From Cladopsammia gracilis (Eukaryota > Cnidaria > Anthozoa > Scleractinia > Dendrophylliidae), in assembly GCA_022457155.1 (NCBI GenBank), contig JAJGOT010000013.1, positions 1,359,001 to 1,423,000 on the forward strand: 64,000 nucleotides of DNA. The letters are read 5' to 3'. Below, one piece after another: positions 9,201-23,200 of this stretch. Made by a program: the position numbers and the translations under genes. Every line of letters begins with the position of its first letter. Position 1 is the stretch's first letter. The notes beneath the pieces are model-generated. The model was not told where the DNA came from and searched no databases. It saw only the letters and a list, made by a program, of their open reading frames with translations.

Positions 9201-12200
9201 TGTGGCAGTTTCTTGGTGTTGTGGATGGTGTGATCACCAAATGACGTAAAACAAAAGATTCAAAAGACAATGAACAATACCCACACCGCAACACAAAAGC
9301 TAACCAACAATGGCTTCCGCAACACCAAGAAAAACCCAAAAATGTGGTGAATATTATGCAAATTAGGTTTTCTTCAGTCGAAGGTGAGTCCCGTGACAAG
9401 AAACATTTCTAACTTTAATAGTTTTATTTTGTTTTTTTTTTAAAGATTTTAAAAACACAGATATACTACCAAAAGCATTTTGTGGTTTAGTTACTAAAAC
9501 TTGACGATAAATCAGTTTAGCTTTTAATATGAGACGTTGTTAAATTAATGTACTTCGAAATCGACAATCCGTGACCTTTGTTAGTTCAAATAATTGCATG
9601 AATTTGGAGTGTCACACCATTTAACAAATTTGATTACTACCATTATTCATTCCGGCTATTTGGCAACTGGCAAATGAAAAGTAACCATTTGTGACTGAAG
9701 AATAAGGGATGCTTTATTTTGCAAGGTACAGCAAGGTGCATGTAAACGGTCACGCAAAGCCAAGGGTGACCCGACTATCTGGGGTTTTCGGTCGTGTTTT
9801 ACAGGGTTTTAAGTTAAATTTGAACTAAATACAGACCAAAATGATAATTTGGGAACCAAACTGTCCCATTTTAATCAATGAACAAGTTTTATTTGTTCGT
9901 GAGACGTATTTTTTTTTTCGAATAAAACGGAATTATTCTGAAGTTGACCACATATTTTTTTTAGTTTGACAACCGAACGCTGTTAGAACTTACTACAAAC
10001 ATGTGTCCGACTAATTTCTAAGAACAAGGACATAAAAAAATAGTGACATGAGGATGGTCGAACTTGATTATGAAGGGAAAAGCATTTGTGTTGAGCTTGT
10101 GGCATTCCCTCACCTCGACACGCCTCTTTGCATATAAAGGCGAGCTATTATTTAGCTCGGAACCTAGCCGGGTTACCCTCCCTCCATGTAAACAGGCCTT
10201 TGAAATGGAGAAAAACAAAACGAATCAAGCAGTTGTTTATCGTAAGTCACATAAAATACTTTTTCATTTATTTTTTTGAGGAGGTAGAAGGGTGGTTTGG
10301 GGGGGGGGGGAGTGGGGGATAGAGGGTGTCTCGGGGCAAAGATAGATCCCTTGAAGCGCCAGTTATAGTTGACCATTTCCTTAACCTCGACCCCAGGGTC
10401 TTCTCAGACCCCTGGACAAGGCTGTCAAAATACAAAAAAACTAGCATATTTTGTCGCATAAAGCATGGTCAGAATGTCTTCGTTCCGTTTGAACAACAGT
10501 TTCAGATGCCAGAAAATAAACACGGCTAGCAATCGCTGGAAATAACCCTCGCAAACGCCATTTCATAGTGTGTCACGTGACAAAATACTCTATGATTCTT
10601 GAAGTATTTTGGCAGCCTTGTCCAGGTGTTTCTGCGCCTCCCCCGCCATTTTGAAAGCGAAGATGCCATTTCTATGTGGGATGACATATATAAACGTCAC
10701 AGTGATATGTGCAATGAAGTCAAGGTATATATTAAATGCATCTATCAAAAAAATACCTCCGGGGTGCATTTATGCCTTAACTTGGGCCTCATTCAAAAGC
10801 TATTTGAGGGTAAACCCTACGGAAAGCGGCTGACACATCAGACAAGGTAAACACAAGCGAAGAAAAGTACTAGTGCTACTTTCCTGTCATTTTTCTTATA
10901 ACCAAGCTTTCCGGCTCTCGAAATGATGGGACCTTCTTAGAGATAAATGACCGCAAATTCTTGAGCGTCTTTCTCGAGTGCTGATGAATTCATTACCGAG
11001 TCAAAGCTACGATTTTGTAATTTCACGATTCTGTATTTTCACGAAGATTTGTGATGCCAGGGGTAAAAGTTATAACCGGAATGCTAGGGTAAATACAAGA
11101 GGGTAAATACAAGAGGATTATCGGCTCTAGGCAATTTTCAGGGTATTTACTTCAGTAGAAAATACAATAGGATACATTTCGGCGTAAAACGGGTGGGGGA
11201 GGGGAGGCGCAGTCCCGACCATTTTACCTCATATGACGCCATCATCTGTTGTCTTACTGACTGAAATTGAGTATTGGGGCAACCCTTCCGAAACAAGACC
11301 AGTATCTTGGTTAAAAATCCAATACCGGCATAAGCTCTTTCGGCAAGACAATTATAAGTTCATAGCCGGTCTTAGGTAAAAAAAATGCATAGGTAAGTGA
11401 TTACCGCATACGGAATGGACGTTGTTTAGACGCCACGGTGCCCTGGACCAAGCAAGTTGACAATTGAGCCATGAAGCTTGGTGTGTTAAAAACAGTTGAT
11501 AGTCTGCTATGTGTAAAGTGCGCTTAAGGCATTAAATAAAGGAATCGTTTTTTCGTTCCTCTAGTTTGGGCCTGCCATTTTGTAGACGGGATCGTAGGGA
11601 AACATGGGTGGTAAAAGGAGGAAAGTGCCCGTTCCCGGGAACGGTGCCCAGGTTTTGCCGGCCTGAATGGGCGTTTTTTACATGCTTCCTTTGGTGTAAT
11701 ACTGACTTGCTATTCCGGGGCGCCAGAATTTGCCATATAGTTTAATAAGTGGGGATACGCTTGGCGTATACCAGTATGTTTGTCCAAATCAAAAAGGCCA
11801 ACCTTGGTTAGATTTTTGTGAGATGGCTTTCTGTTTAAAAGTCGGTGCATTGCAGTGAGTCAAAGAGCTCGAAAATACCTCTTGAATCGACACATTTCTG
11901 AACGCGACAGAAATCATGAGTTGAAGCTACGTCATCGTGCTTCTCATTGAGAACCTTTTTTGCCATTTCATATTCTTTCATTTTCTTTTAACCTACATCC
12001 GGCCGTCAATGAGATTTTGCATTCTATATTAAAGCTTTACAGTCCAACCACCCTGTTTTTTTTTTTTCAGTAACGAATGGTATCTTGGCATCACTGTTTG
12101 CCTTCATCTTACCAGTTGCCTAATAGAATGAATATAGTAATGACGTTTGTACATGTCACATGGTGTGACACTCCAAATTTATACAAATTGACTGACAAAG

Positions 12201-15200
12201 ATCACGAAGTGTCGATTTCAAGTACATTACCAACGTCCCCTATTAAAATCTAAACTGATTTATCGTCAAGTTTCAATAACTAAGCCACAGAATGCTTTTG
12301 GTAGTATATCTGTTTTTTTTTTTTTAATCTTTAAAAGAAAAAATAAATAAACTAAGTAAGAAATGTTTCTTGTCACGGGACTCACTTTCGAAGAAAACCT
12401 AATTTGCATAATATCCACCCCATTTTTCCTAAAGGAACCCAAGATCGGGACTTTATAATTAGCTAGTTATAGCCATTAAACAGTTCCAAACGTTTATTTG
12501 TGTGTTCTCTACAGTAACTGTACTTATGACTAAAAATCGTGAAATATAAATATTTATAAAATAACTGATCGAGATACTACGCGCGTTCTGATTGGCCAAA
12601 GACCTATTAACTATTGTGCCGGTAAACTCATAGAAAACCGCGCAAGAGAAACTGTAAAGTAAACAAAGTTCAATTCTCCACTCCATCAACACAAGCGTGA
12701 GGAAAAAGAATTTCACAACTCGAGCCGGTTTAGTGTCTTATTGCATATTGTGGTCTGTTAGAAGATGAGAAGAGAAGATATGTTTCTTGTAAACGATAAG
12801 TTGCTGCTCGAACCTACAAAATAAAAATAAATCCCCACGCACGCAAACAAAAAACGGCTTAACGACAAAAGAACACTAAGCTTTAATATTTTAAAACTGA
12901 TATCAACAACAGGAATATATTTTCATTTAACATTGGCTTGGAAAGGCTTACATGCAGCGATCAATGACAATCAAAACAACCTCGATATGTACTTTGTGAA
13001 GTTCATTGAACTGAAGGTTTAGCTATTATTTTAGTGGAAAGCTCAAAAATTATGGATCCCAAAGAGAAAACAATGGCTTTCAAACTGAGGAATTTTCGAT
13101 TGAAATTCACTGAACTGAAGTTTATAAATGTTCCTACAAATCCTAAGATAACTTCTAAATAAGACAGATTTTCACAGTGGAATTAAAAAGCAAGGCTTAA
13201 GCTTATAGCTTTGTTGTTTAGGATAAGCTTAATTATTTTACGCCGATTCCATTTAAGCTTATCTTACGCTTTATCGTGTTTTGTTTTTGAGATTTTTTCA
13301 TTGAATACTTTTGTACCCGATGCAGTTTAAATTATGATTATGTGTCCAAGCAAGGATGATCAATTAGCAAGAAGAAAATGAAGCTAACAAAAATTATAGG
13401 TTTATGGTTAAACAAATTATTTGCATGGAATGATCAAACAAATTCAACTGTAGGCTTAGAAAACAATGAGCTTAGTTTTCATTCAGAACTTAAAATGTAG
13501 AGAAGTACGGGCTTCGTTGTACACTTCAAAGTAAGTGGATAAAGTCAAAAACATTTTCAGAAGCTGAGTTTCTGGAACTAACCTTCATTCCAATTGAAAA
13601 ATTCTTGACAAGAAGGCAATCTTTGAATCCAACATACGCCATAAAAATTTTAGGCTTTCAAACTTTCCTCGTACATTCATGTTTGCGGCGGCAGATTCCG
13701 GACACAATTTTCTGGATTTCCCATTCAAAGAACTTTTGAATCATTGAATATATTTTCTTCTTTCAGCTGATAAATTCCAACTGACGAATTTCAAAGCGCT
13801 AAAACTTTTCATCACTTTCGTTGAACCCGTGAATTTGTCAGTGCAGCTTTGTCAGTGGCATCGTGTAAAGTTCATTCTTTCAGCGGCTCTGATTGGTTTT
13901 CCCGGTCATATGATGAATGTTATGAGAACAAGCTACTTGATCGGCACAAAACTACAACAAATTTCTCTCTTTCCAAACGCTTTTCATAGTTATTTCATAA
14001 AAGCAATAGAACACATTTTCTATGACTTTACCGGCGTAATAGAACCACTTGGGATGTTGGGAGAACACTCGAAAAGCTTGTAAACCACTCGCCTACGGCT
14101 CGTGGTTTACAAGCTTTTCTCGTGTTCTCCCAACATCCCGCGTGGTTCTATTACGCCGGTAAAGTCATAGAAAATGTGTTCTATTGCTTAAATAAAACGC
14201 CTATATTTAAAGCACTCAGAATTGTCTAACAACCTAATTTTTTTCATAATTTGCGTTTTAAATTCGCAAAAGCACGAAAAGTTTAGTGCCGCTGTGCAAA
14301 AGGAAGACAAAAAGCGCAAAGTATTTTAATTTATATTTCTACATGTATGCTATAAGTAACTAACATTTGTTTAGCAGAATTCAATAGAAATTTAAAGCGT
14401 TTTGGTCTGGACTTGGGAAATAAAAGCCAGAGAAGACAGGGTACTTTTGCAAGTTTTCAAAAAGCGATTAAATGGGTGCAAATATATAAATTTTCTTGAA
14501 TCTCCAATTTAAAACATATCAAAATTAACTTGCGTTTCACACCTTTGAAGGAACACTCAACTTAGGAATAATAATAATTTCTTGTTGCGTTTGATGGTTT
14601 GCGAGCAGCGAGCTCATCAATCCATGCAATTTTTGATTCTGGCCAAGCGAAAATTTAGGCCTTTTGGCGCTTTGACTATTTATTAACCACATCGCTGTGT
14701 TTGCTTGAAGACTGGACACTTTTAACATATTTTTGCAGGATCTCTCACAAAAACACTGAAACGAGTTGAAATGGCCACAAAAAAGGAATTTTCGATTCTG
14801 GCCTAGCGAAAATTTAGGCCTTTGGCCGCTTTGAATGTTATGAGCTCAAAGGATACAATTTAACTTATTTCCAAAAACTAAAGTCGTTTCATTTACTTAA
14901 TATATATACTAGATAGCCTGAGCCTAACAGCGTCGCTCTTTGAACAGAAAGCCGATGATAAACTTAACTGAGGTGAAAGGACGGAAGCACAAGAATAAAA
15001 TTGACGACCGGGCTATCTTTTAATTTTAGCAATTCTCAAAAACAAACTTATGCGACCGTTTACACAGTACATTAGACCGTACAAAAGTTCACAAAACAAC
15101 TTTTTCTCCGTCTACAATAATTAGTACGACTAATTTCCAAATAAAATACACCTGCTGCTTATAAAAATTGTCCGAGAAACTGATTTGGAAATCAAATTGC

Positions 15201-16457
15201 AAAAAATACACAAACATATTTGCATAAGACCACGCGAGTGAAGTTTACAACTATAAAATCCAAGTCTTATTTTGTTTTGTTTACATAAAATCGCTTTTCA
15301 ACCTATGTAATGAATGAACAAACAAATAAAAATGGACAACAACTGGACAACTCTTCTTTCGAAAAATTTTATTCAAATCTCCATAAGTTTGTGTTTAAAA
15401 GCAAAACGCGAACCATTAAGAGCTCCATCGAGGCCGAGATGTCTCCGATGAAAGAAATCAAAACAACTGAATTTAATTGAGCGCGTTATAAACAATTCTC
15501 CCGAAAACTAGCGAGAACACAAAAAAGTCAATCACAGATTGATATCAACATAAATTCCCATCGAAAAATGTATTTTGTTTTACCTTTAAGTCCCTCCACT
15601 ACTTGGAAATTGTTTCAATCTCCGCTTCTTCAGATCTGAAACCCGAAGTGACAAACATCTTCCCGCATTGCTCCCATCCTCGAAGCAAGATTTTATCTCT
15701 GAAAGCTCTTCTATTTCCACTATAGCGGATTCTGAGTATCCCTTAATTAGTATCCCTTTCTTTAGTAGCAAACGGCAAAAAAATTCATGAGAATAACGAC
15801 TTTAATTTAAACGGTTTTCTCCGCTAAACACAGCAGTGTTTTCCCAGGTGACGGGAAATTGCAAAGATCCCGTTGTTGGGTGGCGTCATACACGCATGTT
15901 TTGCGACGGTCTACGCGCCCGCGAGTTAACCTTAAGCGACGGCGGCGGACAGCGGCGGCGGGCACACAACGCGCCCGCGAAACATTCCGCTAACCATGAC
16001 CATGAAAAATGACGAGCATGGGTTCTACGGTTTTCTGGTTCTATGAGTATGGCGCTCCGCGCGGGCCTTCGGCCCGCTGAGCTCCGCTATGACCCAAGAT
16101 AGTTTACTGGGCAAAGTTTGAGGGAAATCTTTTTTCCGACCCCAAATGCAGTGGACCGCTTTTACAGACACTGCCTCTTAATAGTCGGGTGGTAGGATTT
16201 GTTAGGATAATGTTGTGTTCTGTGTAGGTTACTCTCAGATAATCCTATTATGACCATTGGATCTCAAGCGTTCACCGTGCCAGAAGGAGATATGCTCATA
16301 GTGTGAGTATAAGAGCAGCATTAAATTATCTTTTATTGGCATGAAACAACAAGTGAGAGACTCTTTGTATTATTTGTCAGCAAACATGTGTTTTGTTTGT
16401 TTGTTTGTTTCCTTGTTTAATTGGTTAGGTGGATGCATAAATGAATGGATGGTTAAG

Positions 16458-16524
<67 letters not shown>

Positions 16525-17251
16525 CTGATTGGTTGATTTAGGGAAGGATGGAGAACAGAAGGGTTAAAGAATAGGAGGCAAGAAGCAATTGACTGTTTGG
16601 ACCAAACAATATATTTAGGAAATAAATAGATTCATGAACGACAGATTCTCATAAAATGAGGTTACTTACGCCCACCCCCACCCTCCCCCGCTTATAAGCC
16701 CCGGCACCGAAAACCCCTTACGAAGTTTTATTAGCTCAAGGCTTATACCCGTACTTTCCGGTATCATGTAAACTGTTTATACGTCTTTGGGACTTTTTTA
16801 TTCCTTCTTGCGTTTATTAGATACATGATACGGACGAATTTAACATCAGTGAACCAAAACTCTTTCAACGACATTTCCAACCTAACAACTACAATGTAAG
16901 TATAATTATTACATAAACTTCAGTGACATACAGTAAAAATCCGCATAAAAGAACCCGTGTTTTTCTGTGACAGGCTGAAATGGTTCTTATATATTGAATG
17001 TGTAGTGAGAAATCAGGCTGAATAGGTTCTTAAACAGGTTCTAAGTCAGAGGTTGAAAATAATTATTTCTGATATGGTGCAGTTACTTAAAATTTGTTTT
17101 ACCTTATTATAGGAAATTAACGCTCCATGAAATTAACGCGAATTTGAAAAATTCGCGTTAATTTAAGTCGCGTTAATTTTTGTGAGCGTTAATTTCCGCG
17201 ACGTTAACCTAACTCGAACCGTAGTTTATCCCAGTAATGGCATGTTACCTC

Positions 17252-17289
<38 letters not shown>

Positions 17290-20200
17290 CTGTAGAAATT
17301 GCCCTCGTCGCTTCGCGTTTTTATTTTATAAAAGAAATAAAAAAAAATTGTTCCTCGTGCATTGCTGAGTTTTATACTAAGCGCTTGCGTATTTTTAAGA
17401 ACACTCGAGAAGTGCAAGAAGCACTCGTTTTCGGCTCGTGCTTCTCTGCACTTCCCTCGTCTTCTTAAATATTCCCACGTGCTTATATAACTCAACAATG
17501 TGCTCAGCGCGTTTTTTATTTCTTTAATGATGAGCTCTCGGTTTAACCACTCATAGCGCGCATTTCCTTCAGCATTTTATAAATCTCGATATAGCACGCA
17601 CCTTAAGTCACGCGAATTCTTGTCCCTTTGTAGTCGTTTTATTTTATAAAAGAAATGAAAAAACTTGTTTCTCGTGCATTGTTGAGTTATATAAGCACGC
17701 GGGAATTTTTAAGAACACGAGAGAAGTGCAGAGAAGCACGAGCCGAAAACGAGTGCGTTTACGCACTTTTCGAGTGCGAGAGCATTTTATTTCTTGCGCC
17801 CCGCTAAAATCATGGATAAAACAAATAGCTACTAATAAAAGAAGATTTTTGCCAAGGGTTTTCAGTTTGTCAGAGCCAGAGAGTGTCTTCATATGTGTGG
17901 GCACGTAGTTAAATGCTCATAAGTCCAAGCGCGCTCAAATTTGAATACTGTTGAAACGGCTCTTTCTAGGTGGCTTGAATATTGAAACTCCGTTTGTCGT
18001 GTTATGCAAGAGAGGTTTTCTTGTCATAATAATCCTGATGAAAGAAGACCGACAGACTACCGGCCTTGAAAAGGTTATCTGAACAGCTGCTGCTCGCGTC
18101 GGCGGCCACTGGCAAATGCGCAGTCACGTCGGATAAGACAAATTTTGTATATATCTTTCATTCGCGTTGCATTGTGGAATAAGTTTCCACCCCCGCCCTC
18201 TTCCCCTCCCCCCTGATGTTTGCCCTTATTTAATTTCAAACCAGCTGAAAGTTGTTGGTATGCAATCAAAACATATATGGATATTCCTCGGAAATCTTCG
18301 GCAATATTCGGAATATTTCGGAAAATGTTTAGCAACGTTCGTGCAACCATCGGACAGTAATCGGAAAATGTCCAAAATCTTCGGAAAATTGTTTTATACT
18401 GCATAATTAGCGTTGTTTATATAATAAACAAAATAATACATGGCTGCTCGTGTGTAAACGTGAAATCTTCAGTTTAAAAGAAGCCAAGAATTGATAAGAA
18501 GCTTTCCTGATAATATGTGCTTTTCTTTCGTAGAAGCATCAAAGAGGGAGAAATCGGCACTATGAAATTCACCGATTTGGACGAGAGAGAGCGTTGCAGA
18601 ATACATCTGTGAGTGTTTTTAATTAATATATAACAAAAGTTATATTTTAAAACTTTCAACTTAGCTTGATCATCTTACTGCAACACTTTCTAATTATTTT
18701 TATCTCACCAAACCTTAATTATATATTTAGGGGCTTAGGGCAAGGAGACTCCGAGTACATCGACATCTCCTCAACATGGATGAATTCGTCAACCTTACGA
18801 TGGACTTTTGGCCTTGCTGGATTTGCACGTACAAAACCTGGAGATAAAAACAAATTGCTTCCTTGTCCAAGAGGCACGTTTGTCAAGCCCCCTATCACAG
18901 AATGGTTTGAAACCGATGACCTTTCGTGCACTAAATGCCCTGCCGGTAAGTCTATTCTTTGATAATAAAATGAATTCTGAGGGACTAGTTAAAAAGTAAA
19001 AGAATAAGGGATGAAGGAGGAGCAGCGACTCCATAATCTGTGATTACTGCTAGTATATATTTAGACCTACAACCACAGAATGATTTGAAGGGTTTTTGTC
19101 GAACTAAAAGCAACTACGTAAGGCTTAATTCTTAATTTAATTTTTTTTTAATTGACGAGATTTGTCGGCTACCAAACGTTGTTCAAATTTAGGTTGCATA
19201 GCTAATAAAGTACTCCAACGATCGTTACTCGGGTCATGATATGAGCGTTAAACATTAAAGCGGGAATTCCTCGATTTTTGGTGCGCTAAATTGACTCTTA
19301 CAATATCTAAGGATCTGTCGTGTTGTTGGTAAATTGCAAATTGCAAATGGTTCACATAACTTCCAAGAACTTGCTGGATTTTGCTTTAATTTAGTTATTC
19401 GCGGAATCTTGAAAGCAACATCTTCACAGTGATGTTTTTTCCGAATAGCTGAAAATCTATATATATTACAAAGTAATGTTTATCTGTCGTTCGCCCGCGT
19501 GGCAGAATAAATTGTGCCTGTTACGAAATTCTCTGCGGCAAGTTCTTAATGCCTTAAATTATCTACTACCGCAAATAAGGCATCATCTAATTCTACATAC
19601 CTTCTTTTAAAGCCTCCGTTTTATGTTTTAGCCGGGCTCTTACCGCTACGGCCGCCGTTTTCCTCGTATAGATCGCCAACCATACACAGTGTATTCCTTC
19701 GCGAAACAGTGCAAAGACATTTTTACCGGATGGATCGACGCATCAAGTTACCAATAAAAGCGTATTAAGCCCAACTGCAACTCAAGGATGGAGGTAAAAC
19801 GCGATAAACATCGACAAATCTCCTCTTAAACAGCGCGAAAGATTGGTAGCAAAATCATTCCTTCCCGTGGATTCGAAATTTATGTCTAGTCTACGGCAAA
19901 AAGATCAAATTTACTTTCGCTGAATATTGACTACAATACCTGTAAATAGTTTTTAAGTCTGTTTTTGCCCACAGGAAACGACAACTTCAGACAGGTAGGG
20001 ATTATTGGGTGCGTAAAGAATGCGTGAAAGTAATTAAGATTTATTGAAAAGCGTGAATTTATGACCGCTAATGTGAACCCCCAATGCGCGCCATAAAATC
20101 GACCCTCTAGCTTGGCATGTACGTAGGTTCTACAGCAAATGAGCTCAAAGTCAGATTTCGTAATCACAACTCGGCATTGTTAACTAATAAGGCCACGCGT

Positions 20201-23200
20201 GAATTAGCCGTCCATTTCAATAAGGAAGATCATCATGTCTGATTTTGAATTTATTGTGATCGAAAAAATTGTGAATGAAAGTGAAAATAGCATCGTTAAG
20301 CGTCTACTCACTAGGGAGGCTTTTTGGTGCTCGCAGTTATGCACTCTTCCACCTTATGGCTTAAACAAAAGATCGGACGGCTTCATTCAAAAAATAGAAT
20401 TAGGTTTAATTAATAGCTTTTAATCATTTAGACTACACGTTGTATTTACGCATAAAGTGATAATTTACTATTGTTTTATCTGAGAACTCTATTTGTACAT
20501 ACCCTATTACGCAACGAGATTACGTAACTTTTTTAAGTAGAAAATATTTGTAAACATTACTCAGCACCTTATTATTTGTCATTGTTATTAATGGTTCGTT
20601 ACACGAACTGATGTAAGCCATTTAAGAAGAGTAATATACTCAATCCGTCATGTTTCGGAGCCGTGAAGAGAACAGAACAGGTTTCTTTTATGTACATTGC
20701 ATGTAGTTATTTTCTAAAATGCAAAGTGTCTGCTTTTCTTGATATCGTTTACTGACCGCTTACGGGAGGTTATTTTAGACTCTATGACCCGGAATAGGTG
20801 TCCGTGTTCGCTTACGGGAGTTGTCCGCTTAATGGAGGTTAACACGAATGTAGTGTTGGAGAGGATAAATCGCCGGAACCGCGGTTTGGTGTCCGCTTGA
20901 GGAAGGTGTCCGTTAGTGGAGGTTCGACTGTATGATGTCCTAATCAAAGGCTCCTAAGAGCCAACCCGTGAATAAGAAATGCTAACGCGTAACGCAATAT
21001 TGCGGTAAGCTTATGTTTTCACACTGACACGATTCGATAACTTTTTTACATTAAATGTAAGGATTTTTGACGGACTTCAAAAAAAACTGCAACATATTCA
21101 TAACGTCCAGTCTGAAGAAGAAAGAAAAAAAAAGGAGGTCCATAGCGAGACTTGAAACTCGGGCCTTCTGCGTGTCATTACGCGCGCTAATCCACTCGGC
21201 CATCGTGAACACTGACAGAACAACATAAATTTAATTACTTCACGGTAGATACGCATCAAAACGCGTGTCTAAGGAGTGGAAGGCGGGGGGGGGGGGGGTA
21301 CATGTAGGGAATCTCCACCTAAAAATTACTATAGGTAACAAAAACCTTTCAGGAATATAGCCATACTACTCCAAATTTGCTTGCGAACTAAAAACGTTAA
21401 AGGAGTTATTAGCTTGGCACAAGAACTTTCGTGTTGTAAAATAGCAGTTTGGACTCGGATCCACGGGGATGATCCCTGTGGATCCGTGTCACATTCACTC
21501 TGGCTTTATACCCCTTGCAGAATAATGTGCTTATCACACCTTTTGAAACAAAACGCTATGTCGTGCCATAAATTACGTTACATTGACACACTTATAAATA
21601 CAGATGGGTGTTTTGTTCAGTCAAATGATCTGGTGACATTACAGCATACCGCTGGACTGCTAGCCTGAGGCTAAAACCGCGTCCTAAGTGAATTTCCTTT
21701 ACTCGTCTTAAACACTACTAAATAATACTTTCATTTAAACTTTTACATTTTAGGAGGATTTTATTCAGACACTGAAGCGTTTGTTAACAACAGTTGCCGA
21801 CAATGTCCTAATGGTACCTTTGTTCCATACAATAATGCGCCTGGTAAGACGAAACATGACTGCATCGCTTGTCCCCAAGGTAAGTGTTGATTTATGGAAC
21901 CATGTCGATAATCTTTGGCTAAGGCTAAGTTTACACTACAGCATACTTTTGACAAGGAATTCGTTTTCGTATACACGCAGAAGAGTGCATGGGGGGAGAA
22001 AAGTACCCTGATTGTGCAACGAATCCGGATAATGAATCGGAAGTTCAATCTGGATATTTTGTATCCGAAAACATTGGAATGCAAATAAGGGTTTTTTAAA
22101 CGAATCCAGACGACTTTCGCGTTTTCAAATTTGATCAAATATTAATTTCATGCGTATATTTTTCTTAAAATAAGAGTTCTATCTTACGTTGGTACTGACT
22201 TCTTCTTGATTTTCTATATTGGTTAACATGTTTTGACAAATAAAAAAAAACATCAATAAACATCGTCAGGTTTATTCTTTTTGTGACGTTTTGTCTACAA
22301 TGTACAAAGAAAACTGTCAAAAGTAATCCCATGGAAAGGTTTCGTGTCGTCGTTTGCTGTCAAAGATAAAGATTTTTTTTCACATTTTAGTGGATGATTG
22401 ACCACGATTTCCTCGCCACGCAACCACCTATCCCAGGATTCATAGTGCAGTGTAAATGCTTCCTGGAATCCAAATTCCGTGTCATGTAAATGCCTCACGA
22501 ATCCGAGAACTGGGAACCAGGCGTGGTAGTCGACCAAGCAGAAACTCCTAGATCTTACAAAGATCAAACAGATAGTGGTGGAGAATACCGCAGAAATCGA
22601 AAAATGTTAATGAAAGTGCCAGAAAGGTGTCATCCCCAAACAAACTCACCTGTCCATAACACGCCATTTGCCCGAGTTCCTAAGTGGCATAATTAAGTGA
22701 ACTTCATAGAAAAAGTTGACTATATAGTTAGACCACTGAACTTTAAATCGATACATATAAATAACGCTTATTGAATAACACAGTCATTTTAAATTAGAAA
22801 ATCACAAAGATAAGAACAAGCAATACAATCAGTACAATCATTTTACAAGCAGTGCAATCATCTTATACCGAAATATTTATAAATATTGGAGGGCTGTTGA
22901 AGCACTCTTTTATCGCTACTCATTTTATTAGATAAAGAGTACGGGCCACTGAGATATTTAAGAAATATTATTCTATTCTTTTTTTAACAGGAACTAACAC
23001 TGACTATTTTGCCGGACTTCGAGCTTGTAAATGCTTGGATAACTTTTACCGCATTGCCCTTTTTGAAGGATGCACGCCATGTAACAATGATGGGTTGAAA
23101 TGTGCGGACGACTTTGCTACACTTAAGCCGGGTTATTGGTGGAGGTGGAAAAATGAAAGTCTTAAAGAAATTTATAAAAAATTCACGGGCAAAATGCTTA

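Larger units (their letters stand above)
8516..16181. mobile_element. TTAA-flanked foldback element with kilobase inverted arms
   Basis: The ends GAGGCAGTGTCTGTAAAAGC (from 8520) and its complement (to 16177) are terminal inverted repeats, each next to TTAA (8516-8519 and 16178-16181), the target duplication of piggyBac-type transposons. The inverted arms continue inward: 8520-9621 is matched by 12160-16177. The right arm is longer because it was split by insertions at about 12562-14188 and 14900-16089 and has a ~180-bp internal duplication near 14630-14830. The core 9622-12159 has no transposase-sized ORF, so the element is non-autonomous. It occupies 7.66 of the 7.95 kb of the intron between LRR exons b and c. 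Confidence 0.75.

Noticed and set aside
13745..13860. Possible extra LRR exon after TTCTTTCAG
   Set aside because: The reading frame after the acceptor has no LRR pattern, no 72/75-bp spacing to a donor, and lies in the 1.6-kb insertion of the foldback element.
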